This document shows, one piece after another, positions 37,576 to 45,890 of a DNA stretch of 64,000 nt. The stretch's first letter is position 1; each line of letters starts with the position of its first letter. The notes under the pieces were generated by a model. That model saw only the letters and a program-made list of their open reading frames with translations. It was not told the DNA's origin and ran no database searches. Made by a program: the position numbers and the translations under genes. Source of the stretch: Sulfurisphaera ohwakuensis (GTDB lineage Archaea; Thermoproteota; Thermoprotei_A; Sulfolobales; Sulfolobaceae); contig NZ_CP045484.1 of assembly GCF_009729055.1 (NCBI RefSeq), positions 744,001 to 808,000 on the forward strand, given 5' to 3'.

Positions 37576-39174
37576 TCAACTAGAAGAAGAAAAAGCTAAC
37601 TTAAATAGCTGAGTTACAGCCCACATTACCCCATAAGTTGTATTAAGGTTTAAATCTTTATAAGATAATGCAGATTTCCCTTTACTTTCTTTAAGTTGTT
37701 CAAAGTACCATTCTACATTATTAAATACCTTGTCAATCAAATACATAGCTAAACTTCTAATCAATTTATTTTTACTAGTTGCCGTAATTGTTTTAGATAA
37801 TTTTCTAGTTATTTGAAGATCATACTTCCATGTTATGTAAAGTAAATCCCAATATCTAGATGGGAGTCTCTCTATTGCTGGTAAAGGATTATCCCTAATT
37901 TTTGAGGTACCCATCGGGATTACTGGTAATGGGAAAATCCAGGCAATTGGTTCATGATCTATTATATATTCAACTAACTTTATTGATTGTTCAACATCCT
38001 CATCCGTCTCATCTGGATATCCAATAGTCATTGTGTAACAAGGATAAATATAACTGTCATTCATAATTGCTGTAGCCTCAACAATTAAATCTTTCCAATT
38101 ATTATATCCCCACGGAAAAGCCTTCATTTTCATATACTTATTAAATATTTTCTCACTGCCAGTCTCTAACCCAACAACTGGAGATACGGCCTTTTCTTCA
38201 TTCCACCCTGCTATCTCACTCATTTCCTTAATAGTTCTAGGACTAAGTTTTACTGGTGAAGCTGATATATGAGCAAAGTTAATGTAATCTACTCCCGCTT
38301 TCTTTAACTCTGTATATAATCTTATTATAGCATCGTGATTTACTTCTCTTAAACTTTTAGCCCCGTAAAGCATCATATCATCTGTAATTAAACTAACATC
38401 TTTAATTCCAGCCTTCATATTAACTTCTACTTCCTTCATTATGTAATCAATTGGGAATGAGATAAAGGTGTCTGGAGTAACAGAGCAGAACCAGCAACCC
38501 CTAGGACAACCCCTAGTAATTTGAACTTCCCCACCTCTTGCTGCATTTACAATTGTAGGGATTTCACTTAATTTTTTAGGATATCTAGCCCTAACGACTC
38601 TAGGTACTTTTTCACCTTCTTCTAATTTTTTAACTATTTCTGGAAAATCAATTTCAGCATGACCAATAAAGACAACATCAATCCATTCCGGTGGCTCTTT
38701 CTCTAACTGCCAAGCACCAGCACCACCAACTACAACTTTTATATCATATTTGCTTTTTATTTTCTTTATTTTTTCACCTAATTCCTCAAAGAATTTTGCT
38801 GTCCAAGTTTTACCTCCACCAAAAATTATACTTAATTTCATACTTACGGGTTCAATTCCTAGAGGGTCGTGGGTGTTAATACCTATAACCTTAGCCCCTT
38901 TGCTAACTACTTTTTCTAACTTTTCTGGTGGAGTAACTATTACGCTAAGTCCATGAGAAGCTAATATGGCCTCAACTTTTCTTAAAGGATATGGTGCAAA
39001 TATTGCCCTTCCATCCCTATCAGTTTTTTCCGGTGGAGTAAATATTTTATCCATGAAAATTCTTGGAACTAGACGATATGGTAAACAAGCTACATAACCC
39101 AATGGAGAAATCCCGCCATAGTCTGTGAAAGTACCCCTTTCAGCAGTTAAAACTACATCATAAGGGATTTTGAC
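37576..39174 (-). CDS. B12-binding-type radical SAM protein
   Basis: At least 508 residues from TTG 39102, or about 533 if the open upstream frame is used. The 4Fe-4S motif is TRGCPRGCWFCSV (CxxxCxxC), preceded by a Rossmann-like cobalamin-type domain (VVGGAGAWQLEKEPPEWIDVVFIGHAEIDFPEIV). The upstream 24 codons (KIPYDVVLTAERGTFTDYGGISPLG) look like a true N-terminus but have no ATG, GTG or TTG in frame: GTC at 39174 lies beside an out-of-frame ATG. Either a rare start codon or a small indel is present. Substrate unknown. Confidence 0.8.
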   Translation of the reverse strand, partial: VKIPYDVVLTAERGTFTDYGGISPLGYVACLPYRLVPRIFMDKIFTPPEKTDRDGRAIFAPYPLRKVEAILASHGLSVIVTPPEKLEKVVSKGAKVIGINTHDPLGIEPVSMKLSIIFGGGKTWTAKFFEELGEKIKKIKSKYDIKVVVGGAGAWQLEKEPPEWIDVVFIGHAEIDFPEIVKKLEEGEKVPRVVRARYPKKLSEIPTIVNAARGGEVQITRGCPRGCWFCSVTPDTFISFPIDYIMKEVEVNMKAGIKDVSLITDDMMLYGAKSLREVNHDAIIRLYTELKKAGVDYINFAHISASPVKLSPRTIKEMSEIAGWNEEKAVSPVVGLETGSEKIFNKYMKMKAFPWGYNNWKDLIVEATAIMNDSYIYPCYTMTIGYPDETDEDVEQSIKLVEYIIDHEPIAWIFPLPVIPMGTSKIRDNPLPAIERLPSRYWDLLYITWKYDLQITRKLSKTITATSKNKLIRSLAMYLIDKVFNNVEWYFEQLKESKGKSALSYKDLNLNTTYGVMWAVTQLFKLAFSSSS

Positions 39175-39373
39175 ATCACCAAGTTATATTTGGGTTCTTA
39201 AAATTTAAACTTTCATATGTTAAATGATTCGATAGGAAACTTTTAAACATATAAAAGGAGTTATTAAATTTTTTTAACATTTCATGAGATTTTTTAAGTT
39301 CTAGCAAATGTGTAAAAAATTAACTTTCTTATAGTAAAGTTAAATTTTATAAAAGGAATACAAACTTACACTC

Positions 39374-39973
39374 ATGTCTTGTAAACCAAATATTTTAGTC
39401 CTCTTTTATGGATACGGTTCAATAGTTGAATTAGCTAAGGAAATAGGAAAAGGCGCTGAAGAAGCTGGTGCTGAAGTAAAAATTAGGAGAGTTAGAGAAA
39501 CTTTACCACCGGAATTTCAATCTAGGCTACCGTTTGATAAGGTAAAAGATATACCAGAAGTTACTTTAGATGATATGAGATGGGCAGACGGGTTTGCGAT
39601 TGGTTCTCCAACTAGATATGGTAATATGGCGGGAGGTCTAAAAACGTTTCTAGATACTACAGCCATTCTCTGGAGGGATAATGTTCTTTATGGCAAGCCA
39701 GTTACGTTTTTCACAGAAGCTTCAACAGTTCACGGAGGCCATGAGACTACAATACTAACAATGAGTACATATGCATATCATTTCGGTATGATAATCGTTC
39801 CTATAGGCTATGGTATACCAGAGTTATTCCAAACTATGACTGGTGGAGGTCCTTACGGTGCCACTCATCTAGGCTCAAAAGAAGAGCTAGACGAAATGGA
39901 AAGGAAGATTGCCAAGTTCCAAGGAAAAAGGATTACTGAGGTTGCTAAAGCTATTAAGTGCTGTAACAAATAA
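39374..39973 (+). CDS. wrbA: WrbA-family NAD(P)H:quinone oxidoreductase
   Basis: 199 residues with flavodoxin-like fold. The FMN phosphate loop is FYGYGSIVELAKEIGKGAEE, and the WrbA-specific region is GFAIGSPTRYGNMAGGLKTFLDTT and FTEASTVHGGHETTILTMSTYAYHFGM. It reduces quinones by two electrons with FMN and so limits oxidative stress. A TATA box (TTTATAAAAG) about 25 bases upstream gives a leaderless message. The next gene, a methyltransferase, follows on the same strand after 42 bases. Confidence 0.92.
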   Translation: MSCKPNILVLFYGYGSIVELAKEIGKGAEEAGAEVKIRRVRETLPPEFQSRLPFDKVKDIPEVTLDDMRWADGFAIGSPTRYGNMAGGLKTFLDTTAILWRDNVLYGKPVTFFTEASTVHGGHETTILTMSTYAYHFGMIIVPIGYGIPELFQTMTGGGPYGATHLGSKEELDEMERKIAKFQGKRITEVAKAIKCCNK

Positions 39974-40015
39974 ATTAGGTGTAATAATTATAACTATTCC
40001 TTTTTTAATTAGCTT

Positions 40016-40552
40016 ATGTCATCCCTTTTTGATAGTATAAATGCTTACGATGTAAAACCCTTCAAAAGAATGGGTGTAACCATAGACGAGGAAATTTATT
40101 ATGCTAAACTACTTATGAACTTTTTATCGCGTTTTAATCTTAATAAGGTTTTAGAAATAGGATGTGGTAACTGTTTAATCTCCATGTATGCTAGAAAAAT
40201 TGCAAAACAGATATATGCTATTGATGATTGGAAGGGAGAAGATATTAATAAATGGACAAAAGGAGTAAAAGATAATGTAACTGTTGTACAGAATTTATTT
40301 CCATTACCATTTAGGTCTTCTTTCTTTGACGGTGTCTATTCTTTTCTTTACTTTTATAATGTTACTAAGAAAGAAAGGAAAGATAAAATAGAAGAAATAC
40401 ACAGAGTGTTAAAAAGTGATGGAATCTTAGTCCTAGCTGATATTGATATAATGAGAAGTATTAGGAAGGATTTCTTAACCTATTTTGATGAGGTCGAGTT
40501 GTATATGGATCAAGGCATTTTCATTTCTATTATGAAGAAAAAATCCCCTTAA
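40016..40552 (+). CDS. Class I SAM-dependent methyltransferase
   Basis: 178 residues. Motif I is VLEIGCGNCLISMYA near residues 41-55, motif II is AIDDW, and a Methyltransf_11-like sheet follows (PLPFRSSFFDGVYSFLYFYNV, then RVLKSDGILVLADI). The substrate is not clear. It lies 213 bases upstream of the small peptide/radical SAM pair on the same strand. Involvement in maturing that peptide is possible but not shown, since a separate promoter may lie between. Confidence 0.8.
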   Translation: MSSLFDSINAYDVKPFKRMGVTIDEEIYYAKLLMNFLSRFNLNKVLEIGCGNCLISMYARKIAKQIYAIDDWKGEDINKWTKGVKDNVTVVQNLFPLPFRSSFFDGVYSFLYFYNVTKKERKDKIEEIHRVLKSDGILVLADIDIMRSIRKDFLTYFDEVELYMDQGIFISIMKKKSP

Positions 40553-40764
40553 AAACTTAATAAAGATTAGTCCATCTGTCCATAAATAATTTAAGGATAA
40601 AAAAATTACTTATTTTATTCTCTCATAATATAGTCTACGTAGAGAAAATAATTTTCCTAGAAATATATCTTTAATAGTTCCACTTATTCATTAACAGAGT
40701 TTCAAATAATACAAATTAGACTATTCTTTTCAATCTTAATAACTCAGTATATGAAATTTCGCAT

Positions 40765-40839
40765 ATGAAGGCCGTAAAAGTTGTAAAAATAGAAAGAAAA
40801 ATGGGTAGGTGTAACTACTCTCCTTCATGGGGCGAGTAA
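40765..40839 (+). CDS. 24-residue putative RiPP precursor peptide
   Basis: A very short gene starting at ATG 40765 and ending at TAA 40837-40839. The peptide begins [14 protein letters not shown] (a basic leader) and ends [10 protein letters not shown], a compact core with Cys, Asn, Tyr, Ser and Trp. Its stop is four bases before the ATG of a radical SAM/SPASM enzyme whose family often modifies peptides. A TATA-like CTTAATAAC at about 40735-40743 fits a leaderless start. Too short for standard gene calls. An alternative is a chance ORF or translation leader of the enzyme. Confidence 0.6.
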   Translation: MKAVKVVKIERKMGRCNYSPSWGE

Positions 40840-40843
40840 GAAG

Positions 40844-42061
40844 ATGGAATCTAAAACTAAGCTATCTAAATTCAATATTTTTCTTTATGATTATAATATT
40901 ATTTTTAATACATTAACCGGTTATGCGATTAAGGTAACTGATGAGCAAATGAGAAAACTTTCTAAAGGAGAGGTATCGGAGGAATTGAAGGATATAATTG
41001 AAGAAGGATTTTCTGAACAAGAGTTTGATATAGATAAGTTTATTGTAAATAAAAAGTATTTAGAGCCTACTCTTGTCTTAACATATGATTGTAATTTTGA
41101 TTGTGTTTATTGTTTTCAGAAGAAATTCAGGAATAAAAGTAGAGTAAAAGATGAAGTTGTTAGAGGATTTATTAACTATATAAAGAAGAATTCTAACGGA
41201 AGAAAAGTAAGAGTAACGTATTTTGGCGGTGAACCACTTTTAGAATTAAAAAGAATTGAAGAAATATCTAAGGAGCTAAAGGAAGAGGTAGATTATTCAT
41301 TTAGTGTAGTGACTAACGGATCATTACTAACCCCCTATGTTCTTGATAAATTACTCTCTTTAGGCTTATCTCATGTCCAAATTACGCTTGATGGTCCTAA
41401 GGAAGTTCATGATAAAAGAAGATTTTTCGTTAATGGTAGGGGATCCTTTGATGTTATATTAGAAAACTTAAAATATGCACAGGATAAAACTAAAGTAGTT
41501 TTGAGGATAAACATAGATATAAATAACTTAGATGAAATAGAAAAACTTCTAGAAATATTAAGAGAAGAAGGAATAACAAAGGTAAGAATTGATCCTCATT
41601 TAGTACATGAAAATACTTTTAGGCATGAGTATTGGCATAATACATTATCAAAAGAAAATGAAGGAAAAGTGTTAGTTAAATTCTGGGAAACTGCAAGAGA
41701 ATTAGGCTTTGAAATTCCGCAAGAAGTATTTAGATTAGGTATTTGTGTTGCACATATTGATGAAGATATAGTTGTCGATCCTTTAGGGAATATATATCCT
41801 TGTTGGGCATTTACTGGAAATCCACTTTATATTAAAGGTAAATTAAAAGAAGATGGAAATGTAGAATGGATAAATAACAAATTACTTGGGATAAAAGCAA
41901 GATATATTTGGAAAGGAAAATGTGATGATTGTCCCTATTTACCTATGTGTGTGGGAGGCTGTAGATTTTTTGCAGTCCTTGATAAAAAGGACTTTAATAA
42001 TATTGATTGTAAGAAAACTAATTATGAGGAAATTATAAAATTGATAAAATATTTTATTTAA
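40844..42061 (+). CDS. Radical SAM/SPASM peptide-modifying enzyme (candidate RiPP maturase)
   Basis: 405 residues. The N-terminal ~70 residues ([23 protein letters not shown]) resemble the recognition part of peptide maturases, not of MoaA. The AdoMet 4Fe-4S motif is CNFDCVYC (Cys83, 87, 90). The C-terminal SPASM region has a full set of cysteines (301, 320, 360, 363, 369, 373, 389; [16 protein letters not shown]) for extra 4Fe-4S clusters. Such enzymes form thioether or C-C crosslinks in small peptides. The 24-residue peptide gene is four bases upstream, making one transcript. Anaerobic sulfatase-type maturation is the alternative, but no sulfatase is nearby. Confidence 0.85.
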   Translation: MESKTKLSKFNIFLYDYNIIFNTLTGYAIKVTDEQMRKLSKGEVSEELKDIIEEGFSEQEFDIDKFIVNKKYLEPTLVLTYDCNFDCVYCFQKKFRNKSRVKDEVVRGFINYIKKNSNGRKVRVTYFGGEPLLELKRIEEISKELKEEVDYSFSVVTNGSLLTPYVLDKLLSLGLSHVQITLDGPKEVHDKRRFFVNGRGSFDVILENLKYAQDKTKVVLRINIDINNLDEIEKLLEILREEGITKVRIDPHLVHENTFRHEYWHNTLSKENEGKVLVKFWETARELGFEIPQEVFRLGICVAHIDEDIVVDPLGNIYPCWAFTGNPLYIKGKLKEDGNVEWINNKLLGIKARYIWKGKCDDCPYLPMCVGGCRFFAVLDKKDFNNIDCKKTNYEEIIKLIKYFI

Positions 42062-42064
42062 TTA

Positions 42065-42165
42065 AAAGTAAGTATGAATGAATTCCTTAAAATCTTATTT
42101 GGTTAATAAAATATATTAACTTTATTGCTATTTTTGGACAAATTAAGGAATTTCTTTCTTACTTA
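42065..42165. repeat. Imperfect inverted repeat, about 100 bp
   Basis: AAGTAAGTATGAATGAATTCC at the left end (from about 42066) and TTAAGGAATTTCTTTCTTACTTA at 42143-42165 are imperfect complements over about 23 bases, with an AT-rich middle. It may be a terminator-like hairpin after the radical SAM gene or a tiny MITE. Confidence 0.4.
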
Positions 42166-42204
42166 ATGAAATTAAATAGTGTGAATACAACGTAGATGTT
42201 TTCA

Positions 42205-42430
42205 CTATTCTAATAACCATTTCCATAATGGTAAAGCTCTTATTCCCTTAACTTCTCCTTCATAATCCCAAGTTAGAATAACTGAATTATCTACCTTTAA
42301 TGAATTTTTAGCTTCTAATAATCCTTCAATTTCCCTCTCCTCGATTCTATCACTCACGTAAGTAACTTGAATTAAAGTGATTGGAGTAAAATTCTTACAA
42401 ACTACGAAATCAACTTCTTTTTTACAAAAT
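42205..42430 (-). pseudogene. AAA ATPase (DUF4143-like C-terminal) fragment
   Basis: The minus frame reads KEVDFVVCKNFTPITLIQVTY, then LLEAKNSLKVDNSVILTWDYEGEVKGIRALPLWKWLLE and a stop at 42205. This is the nuclease-like C-terminal end of the archaeal ATPase family that also gives the gene at 51119. The rest is cut away by mobile DNA; the N-terminus is at 43941-44199 beyond the IS110 element. The central part of the gene is missing. Confidence 0.75.
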
Positions 42431-42788
42431 GGGGGTTAAGGGGGCGGAAAGCTTCACCCTTCAGGGTGGAGATGGATATCCCCCTTATATTTATATACCC
42501 CTTTATCGAGATATCTTTTAGTGATGTTAATGACGCTCTTCCCCAGCTCGATTGGGGGCTTAATGGGACTGAGGGAGGGGCAACTATCATTCCTCTTCTC
42601 TCTTTCACGGGATTCGGACAATATGGATGACGGATCCCCTATTCTAATTTTGGGGGTGGGTCTCTGCCCCACCCGACTGCCCACCAAATGAGAGATGTAA
42701 TCCCGAATCGATGGTGGGAACGATGAACCCTCTGGAAGGGAACCCCCGACCCTTCCAGGGTGGGGAGCTTCCGGTATAAAAACCTTTC
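42431..42788 (+). mobile_element. TnpB element relic with terminal palindromes and omega-RNA-like end
   Basis: The left edge starts GGGGGTTAAGGGG followed by a hairpin with CACCCTTCAGGGTG (42456-42469). Near the right edge the frame reads MVGTMNPLEGNPRPFQGGELPV and stops at about 42788, the C-terminal end familiar from Sulfolobus TnpB proteins; the DNA there (CCCTTCCAGGGTGGGGAG, about 42757-42775) forms the typical terminal stem of the guide RNA of TnpB elements. Most of tnpB and tnpA are gone. ORFs on the minus strand here are shadows. Confidence 0.6.
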
Positions 42789-42842
42789 CATGAAAAATCG
42801 AGCATAGTCTACACTACTTATGGAAAAGTAAGGCTCTCCTTA

Positions 42843-43793
42843 TCACTCGCTAGCATCAAATGGTTTATTATAATACAGCACAGCCCAAGTAATAACAGCT
42901 AATTTCCTTGCACAGGCAATAATCAACTTCTTACCCTTCAACTTTCCCTTATGCTCTTCATAAAAACGCTTGATAACAGGATTAACCCTAATAGCAGTTA
43001 AAGCTGCAAGATAGAAAGCTCTCCTCAAAACAGCATCACCCCTCTTAGAAATACCCTTAGAAACAACACTCTTACCACTAGACTCAATAACTGGGTCAAG
43101 ACCGCAATAAGCAACAAACCTCTTCTTATCACTAAAGCGCCTAATATCACCAACCCTAGCCAAAATTATACAACCCAAGGTTTTACCAATACCAGGAATG
43201 GTGAAAATCAAACTATCCTTGGGAACAAGATCCTCAAGTTTCTCCTCAATCTCCCTCTTCCTAACCTCAAGTCTCTCCAACTCCTCCAAAAGAAACCTAA
43301 CCTCAGCCAAGACAATACTATCCCCACCCCTCAAAACCTCCTCTAAGTTCTTCTTGGACAAACTATCCTTATAGCCCAAAAGTATCAAATCCCTCCTCAA
43401 CCTATTCTTAACCCTAGCAATACTCCTAGTAACAAAATCCCATTGGCTAGTTAACTCCCTAGCATCACTTGTTGTAAACTCACTACCCATACTTACAACT
43501 AGTTCAGCAAGCTTTTTAGCATCATTCTTATCACTCTTCTTACCCCTAAAATCCTTGAACTTCTTGAGTATGAAGGGATTAATAATCCTAACGTCATACT
43601 CTCCCATCAAGTACTTTGCTAGGTTAATGTGGTAAATTCCAGTACTTTCAATACCCACTTTACAACCCTTAGGCAAGATCTTAATTATCTCCTCATAACC
43701 TTGCCTATCATTAGGAAACTCGTAGTATTTGCCTTGGAAATATACTACTAATTTATCTTTTGATACGTCTATTCCTGCGACTGGGGCCTCCAT
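42843..43793 (-). CDS. IS110-family DEDD transposase
   Basis: 316 residues. The RuvC-like part has Asp9 (AGIDVSKDKLVVYF), Glu49 (GIESTGIYHINLAKYL) and Asp88/Asp91 (KKSDKNDAKKLAELV), the DEDD set. The C-terminal Transposase_20 part (TIPGIGKTLGCIILARVGDIRRF, then AYCGLDPVIESSGKSVVSKG) carries the candidate serine nucleophile in SSGKS. It looks intact, so the element may be mobile. These enzymes use a bridge RNA from their own noncoding end to choose donor and target. Confidence 0.93.
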   Translation of the reverse strand: MEAPVAGIDVSKDKLVVYFQGKYYEFPNDRQGYEEIIKILPKGCKVGIESTGIYHINLAKYLMGEYDVRIINPFILKKFKDFRGKKSDKNDAKKLAELVVSMGSEFTTSDARELTSQWDFVTRSIARVKNRLRRDLILLGYKDSLSKKNLEEVLRGGDSIVLAEVRFLLEELERLEVRKREIEEKLEDLVPKDSLIFTIPGIGKTLGCIILARVGDIRRFSDKKRFVAYCGLDPVIESSGKSVVSKGISKRGDAVLRRAFYLAALTAIRVNPVIKRFYEEHKGKLKGKKLIIACARKLAVITWAVLYYNKPFDASE

Positions 43794-43935
43794 GTATACT
43801 CACCCTTATGTTTTATTCGGGCTTTTTGCCCAACTTCCGGTCCGAATTGGAGGCGGGCCAAGCTCCCCGACGGGCTTCAAGCCCAAGGAAGTCAACGGCC
43901 TACACCCCAGTCAGATCTGTATTACACAGATCTGA
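43794..43935 (-). ncRNA. Probable bridge RNA in the IS110 noncoding end
   Basis: Immediately upstream of the transposase start, the minus strand has a GC-rich, highly structured region. Visible stems are TCAGATCTGT/ACAGATCTGA with a 5-base loop (43911-43920 with 43926-43935), GGGCTTCAAGCCC (43872-43884), and GGGC/GCCC (43819-43831). IS110-family bridge RNAs lie between the left end and the transposase, matching this place and size (about 140 bases). The target- and donor-binding loops were not assigned. Confidence 0.6.
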
Positions 43936-43940
43936 CTAAT

Positions 43941-44199
43941 ATGTTTTATATAAGGAAGTCAGCCCTTTCAACCTATAATCCTCAAAATCTATGTGAAGAA
44001 TTTCATCATGAGATGTAAGACCTCGTTCAATTATCTCTTTAATAGTTTAGTAAAGGAGAAATGTTTTCCCACTTCTTCTACTTCCGGTCACAGTTATTAT
44101 ATAATCTTTATCTAATGGTAATGAAATATTTCTTTTAATAACCTGAGGTAACTGTGAAGTAAGCCATTCCACTATGATAGTTTTATATCTTTCTTCCAT
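43941..44199 (-). pseudogene. AAA ATPase N-terminal fragment
   Basis: From ATG 44199 the frame reads MEERYKTIIVEWLTSQLPQVI, then the Walker A TVTGSRRSGKTFLLY, a TAA stop (44047-44049), and on through TIKEIIERGLTSHDEILHIDFEDYRLKG to the IS110 end. CAA to TAA is a likely nonsense change. It belongs to the same gene as 42205-42430. Confidence 0.75.
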
Positions 44200-44220
44200 A
44201 CTATTTTTTTGAACAGTATA

Positions 44221-44741
44221 TTAGTCTCTTTCTGGCCACTTTTACGTGTTAACTGGTCTCAATGCGACCACTTTTTATACAGTTAAAAAGTATAGTAAAA
44301 TCGCTAAATTATTTTTATGATTTTTTAGAAACATTTAAGATAAATAATCGTAGTAACTAAACAATTTCATTGGCAAGGAGTAGAGGGAGGCACTACATAC
44401 TAACGTCTCTAACAAACCTGAGTTTGAAAAACATGGAAGATTCAAACTTTCATTGTGATTTATATCTACCTTATTAGAGTAAAACTTTGACTATTAAATT
44501 CACACTAAGTTAGTACGAACAACGAGTAACAACGCACTAATAAGAAGGTCATAATTTAAACAATGACGAATAGTTTTACCATATTGTATTATTTGTGTAC
44601 TGAATATTAGGTAAAATTACAATTTACAATAAACTCATAATAAATAATTTAGGGTTTAACTAATTCTATTAAGTGTCCCTACTTTGTAAAATAATATTAT
44701 TTAGATGGAAACAATCAAATCCTCCGATTCAATTTTTCGTA
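44221..44741. other. Intergenic, AT-rich
   Basis: About 520 bases; no ORF, RNA or clear repeat was recognised. It holds the upstream region of the ATPase pseudogene. Confidence 0.45.
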
Positions 44742-45302
44742 CTATCTCTCTCCAAATCTATATTTATAAGTCTTAATTTTACTCCTTAGATTATCGACAA
44801 GTAATCTCGTCTCAAAAGTCACATTTTTACCATTAATCTCCTCTTCAGCCTTATACAAGTAATCCCTAGCCTTCAGATAATAGTCTTTGTTTGCATAAGC
44901 AATTGCGTTTTGTAAATACATCAATCCTATCATAGCTAATCGCTTTATATACTCGTTAGGATCATTCTTGTAAAAGTTAAGTCCTGCCTCAAATGATCTT
45001 ATATATTTCTCATCAATAGGTTCTCCACTATCTGGTAGGACAGTAATTGTTTTTCTACTTCTCGTGAACGGAGAAATCATATTGTGACTCAAGAGGTATC
45101 TATTGAAGAAATAAGAAGATATAACAATTACTATAATAGACACTATAGTACTAAGATTATTGGCTAACGTAGGATTATGAAAAATGTAATAAGGAATTGA
45201 GAACGATATGAAGACGGAAACTGCTGTGGGCAATACTACAAATAATGAGAATAGACCTAGCCATTTTAATAAAGATATTCTGTGAGGTTCTTGCCTATCC
45301 AT
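44742..45302 (-). CDS. Membrane protein, two helices with helical C-terminal part
   Basis: 186 residues. Two membrane helices (WLGLFSLFVVLPTAVSVFISF and LSTIVSIIVIVISSYFFNRY) are followed by a cytoplasmic region (about 75-186) of TPR-like helical composition (AMIGLMYLQNAIAYANKDYYLKARDYLYKAEEEI). Function unknown. It is not in an operon and stands between long noncoding stretches. Confidence 0.65.
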   Translation of the reverse strand: MDRQEPHRISLLKWLGLFSLFVVLPTAVSVFISFSIPYYIFHNPTLANNLSTIVSIIVIVISSYFFNRYLLSHNMISPFTRSRKTITVLPDSGEPIDEKYIRSFEAGLNFYKNDPNEYIKRLAMIGLMYLQNAIAYANKDYYLKARDYLYKAEEEINGKNVTFETRLLVDNLRSKIKTYKYRFGER

Positions 45303-45890
45303 TTATATCACATCTATTTCTTTTTACATAAGTTAATAAAATTGACAACTATTATAGCGGGACTTATATATATGATGTGTCATCATATGTTGCTCACTCT
45401 TCTTATGTGCTTTAAAGGCTTGTATAAAGGCATCCAGAAATTCTTGGCTATAAATCGTTGAACTATATAAAGATTTTAGAAAAGGCTAAGGCTACTATGG
45501 AGTCCATGTGGAATGGTAAGTATTTTATTTATTTCTTGGGAAGCTGGGGATAAAAAGAAGAAAAGTTACATAAATTCTCAAATACTCGGAGAATTCTGGT
45601 ACGATATTCTAGGTTAGAAAATGTTATTGATGAGAATAAAGTAAATCTTGGCTGAAGTATCTACATTTCAACAGATCAAGTAATGTACCTCATGGTCAAG
45701 AATAACATTTGCTGCAATATCTCATAATGATACTTAAGGGTTTGGAGATTGCAAAAAGAGTGGACTACAATCTCTCTAAGAGATCCTTAGAATCAACCTT
45801 CAAAAATTAACGCATTTATTGGAGAGCATTTCTCTCGTCCCTATTACATAGGCGATATGTCAATATACTTAGTTAAGTATACGTTAAAAG
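45303..45890. other. Intergenic with decayed coding-like sequence
   Basis: About 590 bases. Some frames keep short stretches such as YIKILEKAKATMESMWNGK (near 45460-45520), interrupted by stops, so a degraded gene or transposon remnant is likely. I could not identify it. Confidence 0.4.

Larger units (their letters stand above)
42789..43940 (-). mobile_element. IS110-family element
   Basis: An element of about 1.15 kb with a single transposase on the minus strand and a noncoding end of about 145 bases upstream of it. IS110 elements lack inverted repeats and normally give no simple duplication, so the ends are approximate. It lies between the tnpB relic and the ATPase fragment. Confidence 0.75.

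Noticed and set aside
40016-40552. Methyltransferase as a certain part of the RiPP operon
   Set aside because: There are 213 bases to the peptide gene with a separate TATA-like element, so linkage is possible but not supported.
42402-42687. Two overlapping minus-strand ORFs of 68 and 77 residues
   Set aside because: They lie in the GC-rich TnpB relic and are antisense to its coding end (EGNPRPFQGG on the + strand); no sign of real coding.
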